Origin: Hirudinaria manillensis
Taxonomy: Eukaryota > Annelida > Clitellata > Hirudinida > Hirudinidae
Length of the DNA stretch: 64,000 nucleotides
Assembly (NCBI GenBank): GCA_034509925.1
Contig: CM067528.1
Location: 4,643,001 to 4,707,000 of the forward strand
Reading direction: 5' to 3'
Shown: positions 1 through 10,966 of the stretch, piece by piece
How positions within the stretch are numbered: the first letter of the stretch is position 1
Layout of the letters: each line of letters opens with the position of its first letter
Made by a program: the position numbers and the translations under genes
The notes under the pieces: model-generated
Databases searched by the model: none
Seen by the model: the letters and a program-made list of their open reading frames with translations, nothing else
What the model was told of the DNA's origin: nothing

Positions 1-23
1 TGTTTATAAAAGATGTAAATTAC

Positions 24-3000
24 TGCTGGAGTGCATTGAAATCATACATCGAAGTGAGGATGGAGACAGTGCGACAATTTATTGAAGAGAGAATGTTCTT
101 CAGATGCTCTAAGAAGATCTCATCAGGCCAATTCAAATCTTGCACAAAGTTTCCAAGGCATTCCAATTTCCAACACAAATCTTTCACGACAGGGCAGCAG
201 GCTTTACTAGATTTAATAAATTATTGGGTATATTACAAACTTCAAAGTAATGAATTTAAATGAGCAGTAGCGCATCCAAGGGTGGGAGATTTTGGGGATA
301 AACGGTGACCTGGTACTATCTCTCGAAGTGCGTTTTCGACCAACGAATACGCCTCTCACTTAGAGAATCTTCCTCCCGTCTAAAGCGAGGAGTTGACGTA
401 GTAGAAATAAGACGCACGTTCTACTTTTAAATTGTGGCTTATATCTACTTGCACAGATAATAAGTTTACCTATTCTTATGTCAAAAGTGTATCTGATTCA
501 TTTATTAATGTAATAAAATATGTTTGAATTAAAGAAATCGGGACAATATGTGCACTCGAAAGTAACAACTGACAACTACTACTAATTCTTTTTAAACCTT
601 GCCCTCGGACACCAATCATACAAAATTTGGCCCTTCATAAAATGCAGATCGGATACCCCTGCCGTAGTCCTCCCAATTAGGATACACACGGGAGCTAAAT
701 GGCTGAATGTGAAACACTAAAGCGAATTAACTTACTCCGATGTCTTCCAAATATAATTTTTGAAGAACGAGCGGAGAGATTGTTCAATAGAAAGCTCCAT
801 GTTTTCCAGATAATGAAGAACAATTGGCGCGAACAAAGCACATATATCCTTATGGAATTTTCCATTGTTCATGGCTTCTGGTTAAAATTAATGGATTAAA
901 AAAAGAGGCATGAAAATTATGCAAACCTTCGTAACTAACCATCAGACAAGCAATATTCATTTATTAACTGGAATAAACAAAAGAAATTCCATAGAAGTGA
1001 ACTGAGCGGTTGTTGACACAAGAATTCTCGCAGATCCATGAGAAACATGTTCCACAACAATGCAACGCTTTCCTTAATGAGATTGTTGTAACTGCAGAAA
1101 GCCTACAAGCATTTACGTTTTACTTACGTGGTCAAATGTAATTTTTAAAGAAAATTTAATTCTAACATCCGCATGGCATTCAATGATTTGATGTACGTTC
1201 TGGATGCAACTTGCGGCAATCGACAAGAATGCTTCTTTTACTTTGTCAGTGTCACCATCATTTAAGGATCCTGAAGTGAAAGGGAAAAACTGCTACCCAT
1301 ATTATCTCACAAAATATTAATTTCATTAGTATTATTATTATAACTGTATCTAGTATTATTGTTATTATTAACAGTGTAATTGCGTAAGTTTAACAAGAAC
1401 AGAATTAAACCCAACCACATTTCTGAGAATCTAAGACAATTCACCTTCCAAATTACAATTTCTGGTTATGTGATCATAAGCTGCATACGTGGACCTTTCC
1501 AAACATTTTTTGACAACAGTATGCATTTGAGACTCAGGTATTGGTTCGATGATTTCTTTGGCCTAAAGATAAACATCGTTTTCTTTGTTTATCCTCGCTA
1601 CCCAATCATGAGATCAAACTTTCAAATTTAGAAATTATACAAGTACGTTACAAAATATCAAAATGAAGCAGATAAGATTCTACAAACGAAATAATCTCCA
1701 TCACTGAAGTTTCGCTTGTTCTCAAAATAGTTGATTTCTCTCAATACCTAGAATTAGAACGTTAACGAATTAGCTAATATATGATAGGTAACATTAAAAA
1801 AAGTAAAGATTTAACCCGTTCTAATAAAGACAAGCAAATCTTTAATCCATTTTCAGGTCTTCCAAATGGAAACGATAATCTGCATAAATAACCAAATTTG
1901 AGTTAATTTGCAATATCCAATTCACTACGAAACCATACCTGAAATTTGTTATGATATGCTCCAAGTACTTGAAAAGCTTGTAAGCTACCTCCATGAACCT
2001 GTCTTTTTCTTCTTTGAGGACAGTGTAAGTTCTATCAGGTCTTAAAATATAAAAGCCTGGATATAACTTTTGTAACAGCACATTATTTTATATATGAAAC
2101 GTTACAAAAACAATCTTTTATTGTAAAAGCATTTCTAAAACGTTACTTGTTCCCATGTATGTGAGCAACACAAAAGGAGAACTTTTGATAAAGTAGGGAT
2201 GGGTCGATAAATATCTTATCATAGGCGTGATCCATGAGCACCTCCAAATATCCGAGATGCCTCATGAATACACGGACACCATATCGTCCGCAGTATTCAT
2301 CCAATACGAATACTTGATCGGAACTCAGCCAGCCCTAAAATTCAAAAATACAGTATTTGACACATTTTTATAAGTAAAAAAATTGCATAACTGACTGACG
2401 TAGGTGCATATAAAAGGATCCTTAATTCTAAATTCAAGTGTCAGCCTCTGTAAAGTAAGGAAGAAGTCCTGATGATCAAACATATTGGGGCAGGCTTGTG
2501 CAATCTCATCAAAAAGCTTTCTACAAATCCTCTCAGATTCTGCAAAAATAACGACTGAAAATTGACATCAGAAAGGCTCCATGCTTGTTATGAAGGTCGA
2601 AATCTCAAACTTCTTAATAAATAGTTACTAATCCCAGTTAGTTAAGACCTGATCTAACTAGTAAAGCAGATTTCTGAGTTGCCGATGGTAGGTTAGGCTT
2701 TAAGATTTGACCAGTAGCTCTATAGAGCGTCTGCATCCAAGAAAGTAGGGTTTCTTCATCTTCAGTGGCAAAAACCACTTCGTCGCCTTCCTTCGTCAAT
2801 GTAAAATAAAATTGTCCTCCTTCCAGATCTGAGCGAATGAAGATATTTCAATTAGATTGAAACCTTAACTTGGCATATTTAGCAGCATAAAACCTGGCAC
2901 CGGGTCGCAGTAGTCCAAAGTGAAGTCATTCAGCAACAGAGATCCAGTGCTTTCAGGTTTATTTTCCTGATAACTACACATAAGAAAGGTGAACTGGGAA

Positions 3001-5696
3001 ACCTACAAAAGAACATTAAACCTTGCAACCGCCACGAGCTACAAAGCCTACAATTAGCAATGATACCTGCACGAGAAGAAAATATCTTTTTTTCCACTTT
3101 TTCCACAAACACTTTCCTTGGCAATAGAGGTAACTTTGTAAATTTCAAAATTTATAACATTGACTATCATTATTTATTGATAATTTAACATTTTCTTTTA
3201 AATGATGCACAGGTCGCAATGGTGGTCCCAGCAGTGCCAGATTAACCCGCAGAGTTAGGCAACTGCCAATGGGCCCCGCGACAAAAGTATAATTTTTGTT
3301 TAGTAAAGAGCCTATTAGCTATTGAAAATTTTCATGATGTGACACGTAATTCCTTTATGTTCCAATATTATTAAAAAAAAATTCAAGTGATCTACAAATA
3401 TTACGACTTGTAATAACCTAAAGATGCTAGAAAACGCTTGCTTTCTCAAATTCTACATTACAACATTTTTACATTTACGCCCTGGCCACTGGCAGACTAA
3501 TTTAAACGATTTAAAGCTTTTTGACATTTTACAAGCCGGGAGGAGATCCATGAATGCCTACAGAGACTTCCACGATGCTTAATTCTGCATTGTCCCCCCT
3601 CAACTACCAGTGATTCATCCAGACTTCTTAGGAGGTCCGGATAGAACACCGTCGACATGTTGCGTAAGTGGTTGACAAACAGTGCCTCGGACGATTTACA
3701 AAGAGAATTGTATAAGTGGAACACAAGGACATTCTGCAGTAATTAAGTTGAATATCTTACCCGACGTTTTTAACATTTTTAGGTTTTTCCAAAATAGATA
3801 AGAGCTTTATCTCAAAATTTTTATCTTTGCAATTCTTTGATGGTTGCATCTCGTGCCATTCCGCCATTTGCTTTGCGCAGCTGGACATTTCCAAAGTCAA
3901 ATTAACCTGGAATATTCAAATGATGAAATTACAACTAATTAAAACAAACATATTCTTATCGCTTTACTCTTGCAAGTTCTTTATCATCAAAACCTAAAAG
4001 ACTTGAACTTTCTTGACATAGTTTAACTTTAACGTAAGGCAGCGGACAGTTCGTCACAAAGTCGGCTTGAACGTCCCAACTGAAATGTTGACACATCATA
4101 ATTACAACCAAGTCTTTTGAAGCGGATAGTTATTTTGCCACAACGCTATAGCTATTGCCTTACAAGTGTACACTTCAATAAAAAAAAGTTTATGCAATTT
4201 CTGACTAAAATAGATTAATAAGCCAACAATGTTTTTTCCTTAATAAACCTCAAATTGGAAGCCTGCGTTCTGTTGGTCGAGAGTTTATCACAGCCATTCA
4301 TTTCAAAAAGACAAAATACAACTTTATCCTTATCAACTGGGGTCAGACCTTTCAGATCCTTGACGATAATCTGAAATTCATGAAGTTTAAATAATGTCAA
4401 TTATCCCACAAGAAATTTAATAATGGATAAAGCAAACCTGAACATGAAATGTTAAAGACAACTCCTGTTTTGAAAGCATTCGAAGTTCTCTGTCAGTTTC
4501 TCCTTGATAAGTTGAAAATTCTTTACAATCATCATCATCCTTTGAGACGGGAACACTTTGCAAAGAAGCTTTCAAATTTTCAATCGACAACCTTAATTCT
4601 TCCGCCAAATATTCATCCATTTCCTTAGTGAGACATCGTGCTACCGAATTGTTCTGGACGTGTAATAAATGAAAGTAGTTAGCTATTCGTGCGACAACGA
4701 AAAATAGAACAAAAATTTTGGAAAAAAAAACACTTTATAAACAAATAATTCCAAACTCTTGCCTTACATTCCCCAGTTCATGAACTTCATGCATTCTATA
4801 ATCAAGTTCTCTTCTCACTTGTGCAGCTTGTTCATCAGTATTGTCCAGCTATATGGAATATAAATAAAGTTCTAACAAAAATCACAGTACAGAGCCAAAA
4901 CAACCTGTAAAATGTTAAACAAAATGTGGTGTTGGTGTTTTTTGACGTGGAGTATCTTTTGAAACAAGTCAAATAGTTGATCTTTGGTCATTTTCGTATC
5001 AACAGAACTAAAAATAGAAGAAGGCGTCAATGGTAGCTTCCTTTGATCTGATTCTCCTCGGAAAATCAATTCAAATTTTTCCATCCAGTTATTTAACAAA
5101 ACAGTTTTAGAGATCCCTTTAATTTCTGGTAGCAATGCAAGACGCTTTTGGACATTTCTCTTAAACACTTCCAGAAAATCAAGCATAGTCCAGCCCGGAC
5201 CATTAATAATATCAGTGATTTCGTCTGTTTTTAGCACTAATTCAAAAAAACCAGTCACAACACTCAAGAAAGCATCGTCGGATGGAATTTTCAAATCTCC
5301 TTGAATAAAAGACAAAAACCTCTCTCTTGCTAACTGGAGTTGGATAAAAGTCAATTTCGGTGGTTTGTAATTCATCTCATATCTATATTTAGCACAGAAT
5401 GGATAAGCTATGCATCTTGCCACAAATGCATAAATTTGGAGTCTTTTTCTCTTTGTTGCATCTTGATCCTTAGTTTCATTAACAAAACTTTTAAATGAAT
5501 CTCCTCTGCATAACGAATCACATAATGAACCAGTGTCAAACTTGCTAAGAGATTCATTTCCACTGGCCATGCTAGTACATCGATCTGTTAAGTCATCTCC
5601 ATCACTTTCTGCTCTCGTTTCTACCAGCAACGAATAATTGACATTACTATCCTCGTCGCTCGAATCTTGAATCATGTTTTTAAAGAAATAATTCAA
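24..5696 (-). CDS. CADPS: CADPS/CAPS, calcium-dependent activator of dense-core vesicle secretion (3' end outside window)
   Basis: CAPS proteins prime dense-core vesicles for Ca2+-triggered exocytosis and bind PIP2 and SNAREs. Read on the minus strand, exons are about 5696-4905, 4848-4768, 4653-4438, 4370-4249, 4079-3968, 3906-3761, 3133-3067, 3002-2894, 2828-2649, 2539-2400, 2334-2147, 2040-1939, 1879-1816, 1562-1445, 1270-1167, 1102-940, 877-736 and 206-24, with consistent phase. Seen in order: the conserved N-terminal block (RCIAYPF), [15 protein letters not shown], a C2-like region (from 4370), a PH domain ([13 protein letters not shown] at 3133-3067), the [19 protein letters not shown] block, FGRPENGLK, and the MHD region ([23 protein letters not shown]). 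The N-terminus before the conserved block is about 90 residues. The start may be at 5696 or at the downstream Met ([10 protein letters not shown]), which resembles acidic N-termini of the family. The protein is clearly diverged from vertebrate CADPS. The last exon here ends at a donor, so the C-terminus lies to the left of base 1. Confidence 0.9.
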
Positions 5697-6966
5697 TCTC
5701 CAAACATATCCTAATCATACTATTTACGAACTAATCAAGCTATTTCCAAAGCTTTCTGACTTCCATTGAAAGACACGGAGACGCAAAGTAATTTAGGCGA
5801 CACTATTCGACGCTGCTAAACATCCGTTTGGCTCAATTTGAGATAATTTCAGCTTCTGAGCCAATTACGTTTTGAAAATTGTCGCTTGCCGCCATACCAG
5901 CGCAGGGTAATTAAATAATCATCATCAATAATAACAAAAATTTACCAATATAAAAGTTAATTCGCAGGAATTTAGTGATTTTTTCCAGAGAAGTCCGTTT
6001 TCTAATGTCATAAAGAGCCGCTCCTCCCCAGCTCGTCTTCAGTTTCTGAGGCAATTTTAAACTTTTGCACATTTCTTGCTTCCGTTGAACGTACCTTAAG
6101 CTTGTTCCAACCATCCACTACTCTAACGCTGAAGAATCTTTGAAGTTTCTGCTTTAATTCCAAATTCCCTGTTGTTTGTTATGGATATACCATTAGCTAG
6201 TCTTAAATGACTTTGAAGAATCTAAATCTACTTTACCAACAATTATTTTGTATGTTTTCATGAGGTTTGTGCATTTCTTTTAATGACCCTAACTTTGTCC
6301 TTAATAACCTCTTCCTTAAATCTTTGTATCTCTAATTATTTTCGTTTAACTTTTCTACGCTTTTTTCAAAACCTCAACATCCTTCTTAAGACACGGTAAT
6401 GCCCATTCGGGATGGGGTTTCACATGTGATTTTATGGAAATCTTAAGACGATATTATTCTCTCTTTTTACTATGGGGGTTTTCAATCATCCCGGCACCTT
6501 ATAAAAATCTTTAGAAATCCACTTCGGCCATGACCAAGTCCTTGCATCACATCAGCAGAAAATTCTGCTAACTTAGTTTAGATAAGGCTATCCTCTAAGG
6601 CAACCCTTGTTGACTTTTTCTGATAAGGTTATGCTTTTTTAGACGTGCCGATCTTTTCCTATATTCTCCATTATCTTCCTTTGCAAGAGATTTACTGTTA
6701 CTGTCTGTTCAGTTTATGTAAATAATGATGCTTATGATTTTAATTAACAATTAATATATCCAATTAATTGCAAAGTTTCGAGTACTTAGAATACTGCATA
6801 ACAGTATTCATAACACCCCAGCATAACAAATTGATAAAATAGACATCTTTGTTTATATCCCTCTTGAGCGATAAAGATATCGTATTGATTACTGCATAAA
6901 TTTAAACGAAATAAACAATAACATTGCCACACCGTTCGTGTCTATTTCTTGGATTGCGAAAACGTT
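5697..6966. other. Intergenic region between divergent CADPS and GPATCH1
   Basis: The two genes start head-to-head about 1.27 kb apart, so both promoters should lie here. About half of the gap (roughly 6000-6660) is a decayed LINE, annotated separately. The 300 bases before the GPATCH1 ATG (6967) are AT-rich. I see no clear TATA box or other recognisable element. Confidence 0.6.
6000..6660 (-). mobile_element. Decayed non-LTR retrotransposon (3' part of reverse transcriptase ORF)
   Basis: On the minus strand, broken reading frames give pieces in the order expected of the end of a Jockey/CR1-type RT ORF: a HNLIRKSQQG-like stretch near 6640, CLKKDVEVLKKA near 6390 (the usual YLKKDIELLEKVQRRAT block), LRLANG near 6200, and FFSVRVVDGWNKL followed by NVQKFK near 6120-6060 (the usual FFSNRVVNLWNSLP...SVNSFK ending). 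Several stop codons and frameshifts separate them, so the copy is dead. No tail or target-site duplication was found, and the limits are approximate. Confidence 0.65.
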
Positions 6967-9900
6967 ATGGAGGATGATTTTGTCACTCTTGGATCTGCTT
7001 TACCGCAATGCGAAGATGGTTGACCTCATAAATACTTAATTATTTAAACAAATCACGAAGTTGCATAAATAAAATCAATCGTTTTTAGAGGAAATTCTGA
7101 GTCGGAAACCAGTTTCCATACATGATCAGGTTGTGAGGGACGAACAAGGAAGAATAAGATTTCATGGAGCTTTCACAGGAGGATTTTCAGCTGGTTATTT
7201 TAATAGTGTTGACACAAAGGAAGGTTAGCTGTAAAGTAATCACTTTAACGGTTTTTAATTTTCAAGTTAAACTAGGTTTGGTTATTTTGTTGTGTTGTTG
7301 CAGAAAAGCAACACATGAAATTTGAATCACACTGACTTCTGCAAATGATTGCTTTAAATTTAATTATTATGTTAATCAAAATATAAACATCAATCTTATT
7401 GAAAAATAAGGTTGGGTGCCAAAGAACTTTAAGTCATCAAGGTCTTCCAGGAACCAAGACAAAGGCTCCCAGAAACCTGAAGACTTTATGGATAAAGAAG
7501 TAAAATTTGATGGAGACATTATTTGTTGTTTATTACTGCTTTACAACATTTTGTAATGTGTCTTTTAATAGGATTTTGGAGAGTTTGGCATAGCTCCTAA
7601 GAAGTTGTTTACAAGCACTAAATATCAGGGAAGTGCCAAGCATTCCTGGAAAGCTCCTTATGAAAGCACACTTTTCTCACTGTTTTCAAATTCCCATCTT
7701 CAACATTGCATTGAACCAGCTAAGCTGACTGTTGGTCAGAAGCTTCTAAAAAGAATCGGATGGAGAGTTGCCAATGTGAATACCTTTGAGGAGTCTGAGG
7801 CAGCTGATATTTTTGGTTGTGCTTTGCCTCCAAAGCTGGTAGCTAAGAGGTCAATCAGCAAACCTTCCACCAATCAAAAGCCAGAAACCACATGTCCAAT
7901 TGATTTTTCAATTCAAAACAACCAATTTGGAGTCGGATACAAAGGTCTTGCCCCACAAATTGTAACTTCAACCGCTGGCAGTTCATCTCAGCAGAACAAA
8001 AGCAAGGGCATAAAAGGGCAGGTAACAAAATAACATGATATCTGGTTCACTATCTTATTTCATTTAGATATTTTTAACAAAATGATCTTATCTAGCATGA
8101 AAATTCATGTTGAACCTTAAAGGCTTAGATTGCATAACTGGAAAATTCCAGTTTCCAAAATGAGCATTTAAATATAATAAGCAATTTATATTTAAAGGGA
8201 TTTGATGGTTTGAAAGCCCTTATGTAGGGCGTCAAATCCTGAATAATCCCTAACCTTGTTATCCTGGATGTTCATGAACTCTCAAAATTAAAAACATGAA
8301 CTACCTGAACTTTCACTAAATATCGGACCACATTTGTTTAGTTTGAAAATTCACTCTGGATGTAGTTAGCACTTTAACCAGCCAAATTATAGCAGTTCAT
8401 CCTCATGATTTCATTTATACCTTAATTCCTAATCAAGTTTTGTCTTTAAATTGATTTTAAATGATCGAGTTTTAATTTACCAAGGACTTGAATTTATCAC
8501 ATTCAATCTTTAATGCATTGCAATAAATTACGAAGATAATCTTATCCTGGGCTCAAATGAATTTTTGTGCAGGCTTTTGGTGTTGGGGCTTTGGAGGAAG
8601 AAGATGATGATATTTACTGTGGTGACAATGTTTCTAATTATAACACAGTTCTTTACATGGAAGATGATGAAATTATTCCAAGTCCACTCAAATCTCCAAA
8701 AGGTTTGCAGATTCAGTTTTAATGGCTTCTATTCTCATGATTGAGTTGTTTTTACTTGAAATACAGAGAGAAAGGAAAAGTCAGCTATAGATGGGTTTAA
8801 AAGATCTCTTGGGAATACAATAAGAATAAAAGTCTATCCACCTCCTGCTATATCTAATGATTTTAAACTTAATCAGGGAGGTCTGCATCAAAGTTTAGCA
8901 TCCATTTCTGAGGATGATTCAACAAAACACAAACACAGAAATTTCCAGCCAAGGGATAGTTTCAAGAGAGCAGAAATTTTGGGTGAAACACCTCAAATAG
9001 GTCTAATTTTCTGCCATCCTAGAGTAATGAGTTAAATTCATGCAATTTAAAATATATTATATATTACAGGTTCTATATTTGACCTTATCAGTGAAAAGGA
9101 TAGGTTGAGAATTGAAGAGGCTAAACAAAAGTGTGGAATTTCAAAGTCAGAAAACAAAGAAAAACATTGTGATGCCGAAAATTTAGAAAGTGCAAACACA
9201 CAGATGAACGACCAATACAGCACACACTGCGACACGAGAAAATCACCAAACTTAACTCCAGAATCCTCCGGTAAAAACATTGACTACATTAGTCAAAAGC
9301 AGTTCAAATATTTATCAATGCCAACAGTTGTAGAAAAGCAGCAGAGTGACAATATGACGGAATGGGAAAAAGATCAGAAAAGGGAGAAATTAGCAAAGGT
9401 TAACCATTTTTCCCGCAGTGTCATGATGGGCAGATTTACCAAAGCTTCACAAGATGATGATGATAATAATGCAATCCCAGAACAAGTAAGAGATTTCACA
9501 TATTATTTGAAACCTCACACACAGGTCAATCAGCAATCATCAACTGTTCTTCCAGAAAGAGAAAAGCGAAAAAGAAAAGGCAGCCTCCAATAATAATTTC
9601 GGTAGATTAACAAGAGAGGTGACTAAATGGCATCCCGCCAAGTTGCTATGTGTGCGCTTCAACGTTGAAGATCCATACCCAGAGTGAGTCAAATTGACCA
9701 TCAACATCCCTTTCTTAATGCCCATTCTACATTAACTTGTGACTGAAAAACAGATCCACCATAGTTGGTCTTCCTGTGCAAAAGCATTCAAAACTCTCAA
9801 TTTTTGATGTTCTCTCTGCTGATGATCTGACTCTAAGAGAACCTCAGGCTCCAAAAATGGAATCAGGCAAGTATGATTGGCCCAAAACTCAAATAAAAGA

Positions 9901-10905
9901 ATTGTAAAATTAAAAAATCAAACAATAGTTTCAGGATCAAAGACAGTAGCAAAACCGGAAGAGAGTATTCAAGTATCCAAACCACTGGCCATTCTAGCAA
10001 CCATTGATCTCAGACCACCCTCTGAAGATTCAGAAAATATAAATTTGATCCCAGCTGATGCTCCAGAAGTGGAGAATGAAGGGAACAAGGAAGAACATAA
10101 TGAGGTTTATCTTAGTATATATGAACATATCTGTAAAGCTACAATTGTCTGGAAATATAAAGACACCTGCAAGAATTGTTTGACATGAAACAATAGAACT
10201 TAATTCTAATTTAATTGCTAATACATTTCCATGTAAAATCAACGCTATGAATAAAAATCCATTCAGGCAGTCAATGAAGATGAAAATGATGATGTTAAGG
10301 ATGTACCTCCTCCAAGCATGGACATCTTCAAAGCAATTTTTGAAGATGATGAAGATGATAGCAATGAGGATGATGAGAGTGATGACCAACAGGATCCTAT
10401 TAAGAATGAAACGACAGGAGGAGATCTCTACCGTTAGTTTTGAAAAAAATGATATGGGAGTGGAAAGTTGCAAGTGCATGCTCGACTATGAGATGATAAT
10501 AGTAATAATAATATTACTAATCTTTCAAGAACTTTCAAGCCAGCCCACGACTGTACCACCCGATACTATTGAGAATCACGACAAGAAAGATAGTGTGACA
10601 TCAAGCAAGAAAAAACACAAGAAAGAGAAGCATAAAAAGCATAAGCATTCCCACAAGGTACCCATTTGAATACTTGTGGATAATTATTGATTTACTAGTA
10701 ATAATTCAATAATTTCCAGTCTAAAAAATCTAAAAAGTCCAAAAAAACAAGGAATAGTGAATCAGACGATAGCAGCAACGAATCCCACCCCGAGTTGTCG
10801 ACGCAAGAAAAGAAGATTTTGTCGAAGTTTGTTTTATTTTGGTAAATGAAATTTGGAGGAAGCTAATACTTTAATGATTTGAACAGGCTTAGAAGCATCA
10901 GTTGA
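6967..10905 (+). CDS. GPATCH1: GPATCH1-like spliceosome-associated protein with a degenerate G-patch
   Basis: GPATCH1 is a nuclear protein that co-purifies with the spliceosome. Exons: 6967-7018, 7089-7223, 7411-7499, 7572-8021, 8573-8702, 8767-9000, 9070-9485, 9556-9683, 9754-9866, 9935-10104, 10267-10432, 10530-10657, 10720-10826 and 10887-10905. Family signatures are strong: [96 protein letters not shown], and a Lys/His-rich tail. The last intron (donor TCGAA|GTTTGT) gives the ending KILSKLRSIS, like the human LLRRLKSL end. Without that intron the frame would end at 10844. The intron after 9866 starts with GC (AG|GCAAGT). The G-patch region (about 7725-7840) keeps [15 protein letters not shown] but lacks the glycines that should follow GW. 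The stop lies 61 bases from the ITFG1 stop on the other strand. Confidence 0.92.
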
Positions 10906-10966
10906 AGTCCGATTACAAAAGTGCGGAATGATTTTAGCAAAGCTGTGGCCGTGATCGATTTAATTA

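Noticed and set aside
1103..1127. Apparent 25-base intron (GTAAGT...TTGTAG) in CADPS
   Set aside because: An earlier donor in the same phase (GCGGAT|GTTAGA after 1167) gives a 64-base intron, the usual size in this gene, so the tiny intron is not needed.
3134..3760. Open frame of 75 codons (3497-3724, minus) and a GGGCCCC-containing stretch (3225-3290) in a CADPS intron, perhaps transposon debris
   Set aside because: No domain, no matching inverted ends and no target duplication could be found, so it is left as unassigned intron.
9105..9593. GPATCH1 frame continuing to a stop at 9593
   Set aside because: Family similarity ([17 protein letters not shown]) requires a 70-base intron 9486-9555 and another frame, so the stop is intronic artefact.
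10247..10669. 140-codon frame starting with many Met and Lys residues in GPATCH1
   Set aside because: It is mainly a shifted frame over acidic GAT/GAA-rich exons. The GPATCH1 frame with SMDIFKAIF is the real one.
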